64,000 nt of DNA. Source: Streptomyces noursei ATCC 11455. GTDB taxonomy: Bacteria > Actinomycetota > Actinomycetes > Streptomycetales > Streptomycetaceae. Positions 40,495 through 53,871 of the stretch are shown in pieces (position 1 is the stretch's first letter; the number at the start of each line of letters is the position of its first letter). The position numbers were made by a program, and so were the translations under genes. Where the stretch lies: NCBI RefSeq assembly GCF_001704275.1, contig NZ_CP011533.1, positions 4,774,001 through 4,838,000 of the forward strand, in the 5' to 3' direction. Below the pieces are notes generated by a model, which had not been told where the DNA came from, made no database searches, and saw only the letters and a program-made list of their open reading frames with translations.

Positions 40495-42402
40495 GTGGCT
40501 GATGTACCTGCCGATCTTGCCGCAGTGTGGCCACGTGTACTCGATCACCTCTTGCGGGCCGAGGCCGACGGCCTCAAGCCCAAGGACCAGGACTGGCTCA
40601 AGCGGACCCAGCCCCTGGCGCTGGTTGCGGACACCGCACTGCTCGCCGTCCCCAACGAGTTCGCCAAGGGCGTGCTCGAAGGCCGGCTGGCGCCGTTGAT
40701 CGGGGAGGCGCTCAGCCACGAGTGCGGACGGCCGATCCGGATCGCGATCACCGTCGACGACTCCTCGGAGGAGCCCGCGCCCCAGCCGCCCGCGCCGCCC
40801 CAGCAGCACACCCCGCAGCACTCACAGCACTCGCAACACCCCCAGCACCCTCAGCACCAGCCGGCGCAGCACGACGCGTACGACGGCTACGACGGGCGGC
40901 ACGACACGCGCCAGGGCTACGGGCACCAGGGCGACGACCTGCCCACCGTTCGCCCCGCGTACCCCGACTACCCACAGCCGCGGCACGAGCCCGGGGCGTG
41001 GCCGCAGCACTCCCGCTCCGACCTGGTCGGCCCGCGCGAGGAGTACGGCTGGCAGCAACAGCAACTCGGCGGCTACCCCGACCGGGAGACGTCCACGGAG
41101 CAGTGGCGCGAGCCCTATGGCTCCTCGCCGCCGCCCCACCTCCAGCAGCACCAGAACGACTATCGGGCGCAGGGGCCCGACCGCAGCGGGCCACGCCCCT
41201 CGGACGGCCCGCGTTCCCCGTACGAGCAGCAGCACCGCGAGCTCCCCGAGCTCCCGCCCCCCGGTCCCGGCGGCCGGCCGGGCGGTCCCGGGTCCCCGCC
41301 GCCTGCGCCCAGTGGCGCCCCCGGCCCGCTCGCCGCGCAGCCCGCGCCGGCGACCGGCCCCGGCGAACCGACCGCGCGGCTGAACCCGAAGTACCTCTTC
41401 GACACCTTCGTCATCGGCGCCTCCAACCGCTTCGCGCACGCCGCGGCGGTCGCGGTCGCCGAGGCGCCGGCCAAGGCGTACAACCCGCTCTTCATCTACG
41501 GGGAGTCGGGTCTGGGCAAGACCCACCTGCTGCACGCCATCGGGCACTACGCCCGCAGCCTCTATCCCGGCACCCGGGTGCGGTACGTGAGCTCGGAGGA
41601 ATTCACCAACGAGTTCATCAACTCCATCCGGGACGGCAAGGCGGACGCGTTCCGCAAGCGCTACCGGGACATGGACATCCTGCTCGTCGACGACATCCAG
41701 TTCCTGGCGAGCAAGGAGTCGACCCAGGAGGAGTTCTTCCACACCTTCAACACCCTGCACAACGCCAACAAGCAGATCGTGCTCTCCAGTGACCGGCCGC
41801 CGAAGCAGCTGGTCACCCTGGAGGACCGGCTGCGCAACCGCTTCGAGTGGGGCCTGATCACGGACGTCCAGCCGCCTGAGCTGGAGACCCGGATCGCGAT
41901 CCTCCGCAAGAAGGCGGTGCAGGAGCAGCTGAACGCGCCGCCGGAGGTGCTGGAGTTCATCGCGTCCCGGATCTCGCGCAACATCCGCGAGCTGGAGGGC
42001 GCGCTCATCCGGGTCACCGCGTTCGCTTCGCTCAACCGGCAGCCGGTGGACCTGGGGCTCACCGAGATCGTGCTGAAGGACCTGATCCCCGGCGGCGAGG
42101 ACACCGCGCCGGAGATCACCGCGACCGCGATCATGGCCTCGACCGCCGACTACTTCGGGCTGACCGTGGACGACCTGTGCGGCTCCTCGCGCAGCCGGGT
42201 GCTGGTGACGGCCCGCCAGATCGCGATGTACCTGTGCCGGGAGCTCACCGACCTCTCGCTGCCGAAGATCGGCGCGCAGTTCGGCGGGCGCGATCACACG
42301 ACCGTGATGCACGCCGACCGCAAGATCCGCGCGCTGATGGCCGAGCGGCGCTCCATCTACAACCAGGTCACCGAGCTGACCAACCGCATCAAGAACGGCT
42401 GA
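40495..42402 (+). CDS. dnaA: Chromosomal replication initiator DnaA
   Basis: 635 residues from a GTG. Domain I (residues 1-90) is followed by the very long Streptomyces domain II (about 90-300), rich in Gln, His and Pro with [14 protein letters not shown] repeats. The AAA+ domain III has Walker [10 protein letters not shown] near residue 336 and Walker [11 protein letters not shown], and domain IV ends with the DNA-binding signature [16 protein letters not shown]. It binds the DnaA boxes of oriC just downstream and starts replication. The gene is followed by a hairpin terminator. The low-complexity domain II accounts for its length over E. coli DnaA. Confidence 0.99.
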   Translation: MADVPADLAAVWPRVLDHLLRAEADGLKPKDQDWLKRTQPLALVADTALLAVPNEFAKGVLEGRLAPLIGEALSHECGRPIRIAITVDDSSEEPAPQPPAPPQQHTPQHSQHSQHPQHPQHQPAQHDAYDGYDGRHDTRQGYGHQGDDLPTVRPAYPDYPQPRHEPGAWPQHSRSDLVGPREEYGWQQQQLGGYPDRETSTEQWREPYGSSPPPHLQQHQNDYRAQGPDRSGPRPSDGPRSPYEQQHRELPELPPPGPGGRPGGPGSPPPAPSGAPGPLAAQPAPATGPGEPTARLNPKYLFDTFVIGASNRFAHAAAVAVAEAPAKAYNPLFIYGESGLGKTHLLHAIGHYARSLYPGTRVRYVSSEEFTNEFINSIRDGKADAFRKRYRDMDILLVDDIQFLASKESTQEEFFHTFNTLHNANKQIVLSSDRPPKQLVTLEDRLRNRFEWGLITDVQPPELETRIAILRKKAVQEQLNAPPEVLEFIASRISRNIRELEGALIRVTAFASLNRQPVDLGLTEIVLKDLIPGGEDTAPEITATAIMASTADYFGLTVDDLCGSSRSRVLVTARQIAMYLCRELTDLSLPKIGAQFGGRDHTTVMHADRKIRALMAERRSIYNQVTELTNRIKNG

Positions 42403-42433
42403 CGGCGGCCCGCCGCCGGCCGCGACCGCCACC

Positions 42434-42466
42434 AGGGCGCCCCGGGATCCGCTCCCGGGGCGCCCT
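42434..42466 (+). terminator. dnaA terminator
   Basis: A perfect 14-bp stem, AGGGCGCCCCGGGA (42434-42447) with 42453-42466 and a 5-nt loop, lies 31 bp after dnaA. Confidence 0.9.
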
Positions 42467-43372
42467 TCGTCGTACAGGTCCGGGAGGGCTCTCGGAATCG
42501 CTCCGCGGCGCGTCCGCCGGCCTGCGAGGGCCTGTCGTGGGCCGGCTTCCGGGGTTTCCGGGGCGGTTCGCCGGCCGGTCGCCGAGGGTTGAGCACCGTC
42601 CGCCGGCCTCTCAAACCTGTGGAGCGCGCCGGTTCTGTTCGATTCCCGGCGAGGTCACGGCCTCTCTCCACAGATTGGGCAAGAATCTTCCGTCCACAGC
42701 CTGGGGAGAGGAAAGTTATCCCTGTGAGATCCACAGGCCCGGGTGTTGACGGACCATCGGACAAGGTCAACCGCGTGTGGATTTGTGGCCAACCGTAATC
42801 CACAGGCTGTGGACAGAGGCTTCATCCACAGGGGTGGTGATGACTTGTCCACCGGCCACCCACAGGTTGGGGGCTGTTGTCCCCAGTGATCCCCAGCTTC
42901 TCCACACCGCTGTCCACTGTTCGGCAACGCAACACCACCACTCACCACGCCGAGTGAAAGCGGTCACACCAAGGTGGTGGGTTGGGCTGTGGGGAACGTG
43001 GGTAAAGCTGGGGATGGCACTGGGGAGAAGTGCCCCGGCCCTGTGCATGGGGTGTGCAGAACTTCGCGTGGTCCACAGCTGAGGCCGCTTATCCACGGCC
43101 GCCACCCACAGGCTCGGTGGACAAAAAGTCGGCGCTGACCTGCACAAAGGAAGTTGTCCACGGTTTCCACAGGGCCTACTACTACGACCACGGATATCAA
43201 CCGGGGAATTCGCTTCGAATCGGGCCCTGTGCACAACTCGGCTCGGGAGCGCTTCGCTCCGGTCGAGTCGACTTGACCCCGAGCCGCACCGACTGTCGGC
43301 GGCGTGCGTCAGACTGGTCTCCGGCAACCCAGCCGACGACGAAGAGCCAGCAGGGCGAGAGCCAGCAACAGC
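42467..43372. other. oriC: Chromosomal origin of replication, oriC
   Basis: The dnaA-dnaN gap has no gene and holds two groups of DnaA-box-like 9-mers in both orientations. With full TCCACA core: 42618-42626, 42664-42672, 42690-42698, 42727-42735, 42776-42784, 42796-42804, 42808-42816, 42822-42830, 42898-42906, 43069-43077 and 43163-43171. One mismatch: 42845-42853, 42910-42918, 43089-43097, 43116-43124 and 43154-43162. A box-poor stretch, about 42920-43065, separates the groups. This agrees with the published Streptomyces origin layout of many boxes in clusters that favour TTGTCCACA. No AT-rich 13-mer array of the E. coli type is evident. Confidence 0.95.
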
Positions 43373-43387
43373 AGGAGGCGGTTTCCG

Positions 43388-44518
43388 GTGAAGATCCGGG
43401 TGGAGCGCGATGTACTCGCGGAGGCAGTGGCCTGGGCGGCCAAGAGCCTCCCGGCCCGTCCGCCGGTGCCCGTCCTCGCGGGCCTGCTGCTGAAGGCGGA
43501 TGACGGCGCACTGAGCCTCTCCGGCTTCGACTACGAGGTCTCCGCACGGGTCTCGGTGGAAGCCGATGTGGAGGAAGGGGGCACCGTCCTCGTCTCCGGC
43601 CGGCTGCTCGCCGACATCTGCCGGGCGCTCCCCAACCGCCCGGTGGAGATTTCCACCGACGGTGTACGAGTGACCGTGGTGTGCGGCTCCTCCCGCTTCA
43701 CCCTCCACACCCTGCCTGTGGAGGAGTACCCGTCCCTGCCGGCGATGCCCACCGCCACCGGCACCGTCGCCGCGGAGGTCTTCGCGGCGGCCGCCGCCCA
43801 GGTGGCCATCGCCGCCGGCCGCGACGACACGCTGCCGGTGCTCACCGGTGTGCGGATCGAGATCGAGGGCGACACCGTCACCCTGGCCTCCACCGACCGC
43901 TACCGCTTCGCGGTCCGCGAGTTCCTGTGGAAGCCGGAGAGCCCGGACACCTCCGCGGTCGCCCTGGTGCCCGCCAAGACGCTGCTGGACACCGCCAAGT
44001 CGCTGAGCAGCGGCGACACCGTGACGCTGGCGCTGTCCGGCTCCGGCCAGGGCGAGGGCCTGATCGGTTTCGAGGGCGCCGGCCGGCGGACCACGACCCG
44101 TCTGCTCGAAGGTGACCTGCCGAAGTACCGGACGCTCTTCCCGACCGAGTTCAACTCCGTCGCCGTGATCGAGACCGCCCCCTTCGTCGAGGCCGTCAAG
44201 CGTGTGGCGCTGGTCGCCGAGCGGAACACCCCGGTGCGGCTGAGCTTCGAGCAGGGTGTGCTGATCCTGGAGGCCGGCTCCAGCGACGACGCACAGGCTG
44301 TGGAAAGGGTCGACGCCGACCTGGACGGCGACGACATCTCGATCGCCTTCAACCCGGGCTTCCTGCTGGAGGGCCTGTCGGCGATCGACTCCCCGGTGGC
44401 CCAGCTGTCGTTCACGACCTCGACCAAGCCCGCGCTGCTCAGTGGCCGGCCGGCCAAGGACGCCGAGGCCGACGACGCCTACAAGTACCTGATCATGCCG
44501 GTCCGCCTCTCGGGCTGA
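43388..44518 (+). CDS. dnaN: DNA polymerase III sliding clamp, beta subunit
   Basis: 376 residues from the GTG at 43388 with AGGAGGCGG upstream. It has three clamp domains: MKIRVERDVLAEAVAWAAKS in domain 1, LPVLTGVRIEIEGDTVTLAS and DRYRFAVREF in domain 2, and the C-terminal YKYLIMPVRLSG in domain 3. It forms the ring that tethers polymerase to DNA. It is the first gene after oriC. The window holds a second clamp-like sequence fused to a MerR head at 1203-2360. Confidence 0.99.
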   Translation: MKIRVERDVLAEAVAWAAKSLPARPPVPVLAGLLLKADDGALSLSGFDYEVSARVSVEADVEEGGTVLVSGRLLADICRALPNRPVEISTDGVRVTVVCGSSRFTLHTLPVEEYPSLPAMPTATGTVAAEVFAAAAAQVAIAAGRDDTLPVLTGVRIEIEGDTVTLASTDRYRFAVREFLWKPESPDTSAVALVPAKTLLDTAKSLSSGDTVTLALSGSGQGEGLIGFEGAGRRTTTRLLEGDLPKYRTLFPTEFNSVAVIETAPFVEAVKRVALVAERNTPVRLSFEQGVLILEAGSSDDAQAVERVDADLDGDDISIAFNPGFLLEGLSAIDSPVAQLSFTTSTKPALLSGRPAKDAEADDAYKYLIMPVRLSG

Positions 44519-44544
44519 CGCGGCGGACGGCTTTCGTACCGACC

Positions 44545-44569
44545 GGGCCCCGGCTCTCCGCCGGGGCCC
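44545..44569 (+). terminator. dnaN terminator
   Basis: GGGCCCCGG (44545-44553) pairs with 44561-44569, 7-nt loop, followed by CTTG, 26 bp after dnaN. Confidence 0.75.
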
Positions 44570-44689
44570 TTGCGGCGACCGGCTGACAGGCCCTGATGAG
44601 CGGCTGAGCCCACAGCTGTGCACAGGGTCTCGGGCGTAGGCTCGGACTCGGGTACGAACAGCAACCACTATGTGCAAAGAGGGTCTCTG

Positions 44690-45568
44690 ATGGAGCTCGG
44701 TCTCGTCGGTCTCGGCAAGATGGGCGGCAACATGCGCGAGCGCATTCGCCGCGCCGGCCACACCGTCATCGGATACGACCGCAACCCCGACCTGGCCGAC
44801 GTGGGCAGCCTGAAGGAGCTTGTGGACAGGCTCCAGGGTCCGCGGGTGGTCTGGGTCATGGTTCCGGCCGGTGCGGCCACCCAGTCGACGATCGACGAGC
44901 TGGCCGAGCTGCTCTCGCCCGGTGACCTCGTCGTGGACGGCGGCAACTCCCGCTGGACCGAGGACGAGAAGCACGCCGAGGAACTGGCCGCCAAGGGCAT
45001 CGGCTTCGTCGACTGCGGCGTCTCCGGTGGCGTCTGGGGCCTGGAGAACGGCTACGCCCTGATGTACGGCGGCGACAAGGAGCACGTCGCCAAGGTGCAG
45101 CCGGTCTTCGACGCCCTCAAGCCCGAGGGCGAGTTCGGCTCCGTGCACGCCGGCAAGGTGGGCGCGGGCCACTTCGCGAAGATGGTCCACAACGGCATCG
45201 AGTACGCGATGATGCAGGCGTACGCCGAGGGCTGGGAGCTGCTGGAGAAGGTCGACTCCGTGGAGAACGTCCGCGAGGTCTTCCGCTCCTGGCAGGAGGG
45301 CACGGTCATCCGCTCCTGGCTGCTGGACCTCGCGGTCAACGCCCTCGACGAGGACGAGCACCTGAACAAGCTGCGCGGTTACGCCGAGGACTCCGGCGAG
45401 GGCCGCTGGACGGTCGAGGCCGCGATCGACAACGCCGTGCCGCTGCCGGCGATCACGGCGTCGCTCTTCGCCCGTTTCTCGTCCCGCCAGGACGACTCCC
45501 CGCAGATGAAGATGATCGCCGCGCTCCGCAACCAGTTCGGCGGCCACGCGGTCGAGACCAAGAAGTAG
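44690..45568 (+). CDS. gnd: 6-phosphogluconate dehydrogenase, short decarboxylating form
   Basis: 292 residues from the ATG at 44690 (AGAGGG upstream). The coenzyme motif is [17 protein letters not shown] at the N-terminus, with DLVVDGGNS, the catalytic region [20 protein letters not shown] and [20 protein letters not shown] carrying the substrate-binding lysine. It is the short class, about 170 residues shorter than the E. coli enzyme, and often NAD-dependent. It oxidises 6-phosphogluconate to ribulose 5-phosphate. Its place between dnaN and recF is constant in Streptomyces. Confidence 0.95.
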   Translation: MELGLVGLGKMGGNMRERIRRAGHTVIGYDRNPDLADVGSLKELVDRLQGPRVVWVMVPAGAATQSTIDELAELLSPGDLVVDGGNSRWTEDEKHAEELAAKGIGFVDCGVSGGVWGLENGYALMYGGDKEHVAKVQPVFDALKPEGEFGSVHAGKVGAGHFAKMVHNGIEYAMMQAYAEGWELLEKVDSVENVREVFRSWQEGTVIRSWLLDLAVNALDEDEHLNKLRGYAEDSGEGRWTVEAAIDNAVPLPAITASLFARFSSRQDDSPQMKMIAALRNQFGGHAVETKK

Positions 45569-45609
45569 GCACAACCAGCTCAGCAGCCGGGGGAGGTCGG
45601 CGCGTAGTC

Positions 45610-46746
45610 ATGCACGTATCGCATCTGTCGCTTGCCGACTTCCGCTCGTACGCCCGGGTCGAGGTCGCGCTCGATCCGGGCGTCACGGCGTTCGTGGGCC
45701 CCAACGGGCAGGGCAAGACGAACCTGGTCGAGGCGGTCGGCTATCTCGCCACGCTCGGCAGCCACCGGGTCTCCTCGGACGCGCCGCTGGTGCGGATGGG
45801 TGCGGACCGGGCGATCATCCGGGCCGCGGTCGTCCAGGGCGAACGCCAGCAGCTGGTGGAGCTCGAACTCAACCCGGGCAAGGCCAACCGCGCCCGGATC
45901 AACAGATCGTCGCAGGTCAGGCCGCGTGACGTGCTGGGGATCGTACGGACGGTGCTGTTCGCGCCCGAGGACCTGGCGCTGGTCAAGGGCGACCCCGGGG
46001 AGCGCCGGCGGTTCCTCGACGAGCTGATCACCGCCCGTGCGCCGCGGATGGCCGGCGTGCGCGCGGACTACGACCGTGTCCTGAAGCAGCGGAACACCCT
46101 GTTGAAGACGGCGGCGCTGGCCCGTCGGCACGGCGGGCGGCAGATGGACCTGTCGACGCTGGACGTCTGGGACCAGCATCTGGCCCGCGCCGGCGCCGAA
46201 CTCCTGTCCCAGCGGCTCGACCTGATCGCCACGCTGCGGCCGCTGGCGGACAAGGCGTACGAGCAACTGGCGCCCGGCGGCGGACCGTTGGGGCTGGAGT
46301 ACCGCGGTTCCGCGGGCGAGGCGATGGCCGCCGCCACGAACCGCGAGGAGCTGTACGGCGCGCTGTTGGCGGCGCTGGGCGAGGCCCGCAAGAGCGAGAT
46401 CGAGCGCGGGGTCACGCTGGTCGGGCCGCACCGGGACGACCTGCTGCTGAAGCTCGGCCAGCTGCCGGCGAAGGGCTATGCCAGCCACGGCGAGTCCTGG
46501 TCGTACGCGCTGGCGCTGCGGCTGGCCTCGTACGAGCTGCTGCGCGCGGAGGGCAACGAGCCGGTGCTCGTGCTCGACGACGTCTTCGCCGAGCTGGACG
46601 CGCGGCGCCGGGAGCGGCTGGCGGAGCTGGTGGCACCGGGCGAACAGGTGCTGGTGACCGCGGCGGTGGACGACGATGTGCCGGGAGTGCTGGTGGGGGC
46701 GCGGTACGCGGTCTCCGGCGGCACGGTGGAGAGGGTCGACCGGTGA
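45610..46746 (+). CDS. recF: DNA replication and repair protein RecF
   Basis: 378 residues. The ABC/SMC-like ATPase has Walker [10 protein letters not shown] at residues 30-38, the RecF signature region [20 protein letters not shown] and Walker [21 protein letters not shown] near residue 320. It helps load RecA at gapped DNA. It lies 41 bp after gnd and its last codon overlaps the start of dciA. Confidence 0.97.
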   Translation: MHVSHLSLADFRSYARVEVALDPGVTAFVGPNGQGKTNLVEAVGYLATLGSHRVSSDAPLVRMGADRAIIRAAVVQGERQQLVELELNPGKANRARINRSSQVRPRDVLGIVRTVLFAPEDLALVKGDPGERRRFLDELITARAPRMAGVRADYDRVLKQRNTLLKTAALARRHGGRQMDLSTLDVWDQHLARAGAELLSQRLDLIATLRPLADKAYEQLAPGGGPLGLEYRGSAGEAMAAATNREELYGALLAALGEARKSEIERGVTLVGPHRDDLLLKLGQLPAKGYASHGESWSYALALRLASYELLRAEGNEPVLVLDDVFAELDARRRERLAELVAPGEQVLVTAAVDDDVPGVLVGARYAVSGGTVERVDR

Positions 46747-47276
46747 GCGAACCGCAGCCGGAACGGCCCAAGACTCCGGAACTGTCCGGTGTGGACCTCG
46801 CCCGCCAGGCGCTGGTGGCCGCCAAGGAGCAGGCGCGCGCCCGGGGCGCCGCCGCCCAGCAGAAGAAGCAGGCCCGCCGCGGTGGGCTGCGCTCGGGCGC
46901 GCGGGCGGACGGCCGGGACCCGCTGCCGCTGGGCGCCGCGATCAACCGCCTGATCACCGAGCGCGGTTGGGAGACCCCGGCGGCGGTCGGCGGGGTGATG
47001 GGGCGCTGGCCGCAGCTGGTGGGGCCCGAGGTGGCCCAGCACTGCGAGCCGCAGCGGTACGACGAGGACGCCCGTGTGCTGACGGTCCAGTGCGACTCGA
47101 CGGCATGGGCGACGCAGCTGCGGCTGCTGGCCCCGACGCTGGTCGCCCGCCTCAACGAGGACCTGGGCCACGGCACGGTCAAGATGATCAAGGTGCTGGG
47201 GCCGGGCGGTCCCGCGCGCCGGTACGGACCGCTGCGCGCACCCGGCAGTCGGGGCCCCGGCGACACCTATGGCTGA
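46743..47276 (+). CDS. dciA: DUF721 helicase-operator protein DciA
   Basis: 177 residues from the GTG at 46743, overlapping recF by 4 bp. The N-terminal half is charged ([20 protein letters not shown]). The DUF721 domain follows: [60 protein letters not shown]. DciA is the ancestral loader of the replicative helicase in bacteria without DnaC or DnaI, and the M. tuberculosis homologue between recF and gyrB is essential. It is therefore likely to act on DnaB, encoded at 4040-5521. Confidence 0.9.
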   Translation: MSEPQPERPKTPELSGVDLARQALVAAKEQARARGAAAQQKKQARRGGLRSGARADGRDPLPLGAAINRLITERGWETPAAVGGVMGRWPQLVGPEVAQHCEPQRYDEDARVLTVQCDSTAWATQLRLLAPTLVARLNEDLGHGTVKMIKVLGPGGPARRYGPLRAPGSRGPGDTYG

Positions 47277-47304
47277 GTGCGACGGCATGGCCGGGCGCGT
47301 GTGC

Positions 47305-47344
47305 CGAGGGGGGCGGTGTTTCACGTGAAACACCGCCCCCCTCG
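47305..47344. terminator. 40-bp perfect palindrome containing parS, terminator-like
   Basis: Positions 47305-47344 are a perfect inverted repeat with 20-bp arms: CGAGGGGGGCGGT on the left, the parS site (47318-47331) at the centre, and the complement on the right, followed by CGCGCTTT. It is 28 bp after the dciA stop. Confidence 0.8.
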
Positions 47345-47382
47345 CGCTTTCTCGGCTGGTCAGGGGCTGTTTCACGTGAAAC
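47318..47382. promoter_or_regulatory. parS: parS pair between dciA and gyrB
   Basis: Exact GTTTCACGTGAAAC copies lie at 47318-47331 (centre of a 40-bp palindrome) and 47369-47382. These are the only intact parS sites to the right of oriC in this window. Confidence 0.97.
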
Positions 47383-49742
<2,360 letters not shown>

Positions 49743-49792
49743 GCCCTGTCGGCCCGCACACCAGCCGCAGCTCGAAAGGACTTTGAACCACC

Positions 49793-52426
<2,634 letters not shown>

Positions 52427-52441
52427 CACGAGGAGTAGGTC

Positions 52442-53131
52442 GTGAGTGGAGCCACGGGCGCTGCGACGGGAGATGCGGGAGTCACTTCGGACTCCGCGGC
52501 GGAACCCGCAACCGAAAGGGAACGCAGCGCCCGTGGCTCCGTCGCGTCCGACGGCATCCGGGACGAGGGCGCCCATGAGGGGGGAACCGTGACGAATACC
52601 CGACAGCCGCAACCCCAGCCCCAGCCACCGGCGGGGGTCGGTGGCCAGGGACAGCCGCAGGGCGGCGTACAACAGCCCTACCAGCCGCCCCAGGCGTACC
52701 ACCCGGGCGAAGCCGGCCAGGCCGTGCGCAAGCCCCGTACGGGCGCCAGCACGGCGCCGAGGACGCGCAAGGCCCGCCTCCGGGTCGCGCGCACCGATCC
52801 CTGGTCGGTGATGAAGGTGAGCTTCCTGCTGTCCATCGCGCTGGGCGTCTGCACGGTGGTGGCGGTGGCGGTGCTGTGGATGGTGATGGACGCGATGGGC
52901 GTCTTCTCCACGGTCGGCAAGACCATCAGCGAGGCGACCGGCTCCGCCGAGGGCGGTGGCTTCGATCTGCAGTCGTTCCTCTCGCTGCCGCGGGTACTGC
53001 TGTTCACCTCGATCATCGCGGTGATCGACGTGGTGCTGGCGACCGCGCTGGCCACCCTCGGCTCGTTCATCTACAACCTGTCAGCGGGCTTCGTGGGCGG
53101 CGTGGAGCTGACGCTCGCGGAGGACGAGTGA
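52442..53131 (+). CDS. DUF3566 membrane protein
   Basis: 229 residues from a GTG. The first 100 residues are disordered and charged, then Pro/Gln-rich. Two membrane segments follow: VMKVSFLLSIALGVCTVVAV and VLLFTSIIAVIDVVLATALA, with the DUF3566 motif RVARTDPWSVMKVSF before the first and YNLSAGFVGGVELTLAEDE at the end. The family follows gyrA throughout the actinobacteria; its function is unknown. It is cotranscribed with gyrA (15 bp gap) and precedes the tRNA-Ile gene. Confidence 0.88.
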   Translation: MSGATGAATGDAGVTSDSAAEPATERERSARGSVASDGIRDEGAHEGGTVTNTRQPQPQPQPPAGVGGQGQPQGGVQQPYQPPQAYHPGEAGQAVRKPRTGASTAPRTRKARLRVARTDPWSVMKVSFLLSIALGVCTVVAVAVLWMVMDAMGVFSTVGKTISEATGSAEGGGFDLQSFLSLPRVLLFTSIIAVIDVVLATALATLGSFIYNLSAGFVGGVELTLAEDE

Positions 53132-53185
53132 GCGCTCCCGGAGGGGGGCCTGCGCCGGGCGTTCCCAAGGCATCGGGAACCGATT

Positions 53186-53214
53186 TTGGGAACGCCTCTG
53201 AAGTGCGCTAATCT
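53186..53214 (+). promoter_or_regulatory. Promoter of tRNA-Ile
   Basis: TTGGGA (53186-53191), a 17-bp spacer and TAATCT (53209-53214) lie 18 bp before the tRNA. This is a good housekeeping sigma promoter. Confidence 0.75.
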
Positions 53215-53231
53215 TCTGGTGCAGCGAGCGA

Positions 53232-53305
53232 GCGGCTATAGCTCAGACGGTTAGAGCGCTTCCCTGATAAGGAAGAGGCCCCAGGTTCAAGTCCTGGTAG
53301 CCGCA
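53232..53305 (+). tRNA. tRNA-Ile (GAU)
   Basis: 74 nt. The acceptor stem GCGGCTA pairs with TAGCCGC at 53298-53304, discriminator A at 53305. D arm GCTCAGACGGTTAGAGC, anticodon arm with loop CTGATAA and anticodon GAT at 53266-53268, T arm CAGGTTCAAGTCCTG. CCA is not encoded (CCG follows), so it depends on the CCA-adding enzyme encoded at 21759-23234. Confidence 0.98.
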
Positions 53306-53313
53306 CCGCACAG

Positions 53314-53354
53314 TCGGCCCGGTCGGAGATTTCTCCGGCCGGGCCGATGCTTTT
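53314..53354 (+). terminator. tRNA-Ile terminator
   Basis: TCGGCCCGGTCGGAGA (53314-53329) pairs with 53332-53347, with one G-U pair, followed by TGCTTTT. Confidence 0.9.
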
Positions 53355-53550
53355 GCCCGCCGCGCGGTCTTTTCGGGGTGGGGGAACCGGACCCGGGTGT
53401 GATTCGTTGTGAGGGGGCGGGAGTTGGGGCCTTCGAGCACCTCCGGATGAGGTGTTGCCGAGTGCGGGCTAGATAACCGATCGGTATCGACCGGTGTGTA
53501 TCATCGGCCGACATAGGGTCCCCTACGTCAACGAAAGACGAGGTCGCGCG

Positions 53551-53685
53551 GTGAAGAAGCTTCTCCTGGTCGCACTGGCCGCCATCGGCGGGCTCCTCGT
53601 GTACCGCCAGATCCAGGCGGATCGCGCCGAGCAGGATCTGTGGACGGAGGCGACCGACTCCGTGCCCGCAGGTTCGGGTGTGTGA
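53551..53685 (+). CDS. DLW-39 family small membrane protein
   Basis: 44 residues from the GTG at 53551. One membrane helix (KKLLLVALAAIGGLLVYRQI) is followed by QADRAEQDLWTEATDSV, which contains the DLW motif that names this actinobacterial family. It is constantly located after gyrA and tRNA-Ile. Function unknown; one helix with a short polar C-terminal segment. Confidence 0.88.
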   Translation: MKKLLLVALAAIGGLLVYRQIQADRAEQDLWTEATDSVPAGSGV

Positions 53686-53871
53686 GACCACACGCACAGC
53701 ACATTTCGTATGGACCCCGGTTGCCCATGGGCGACCGGGGTTTCGTACGTACCGGGGCGGGAACCGGGCTTTTGAGTTTGCTATCGCACATTGATGGGTT
53801 GCAGCGGCAAAGCCGCTGGTCCTGAAGTCGATGTCCGGGCTGTGGCCGGCAGACGCGAAGGGGACGAGGAC

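Noticed and set aside
42777..43503. Open frames within oriC, including the upstream extension of dnaN.
   Set aside because: They run through DnaA-box clusters; the dnaN start at 43388 has a strong ribosome site and the correct N-terminus.
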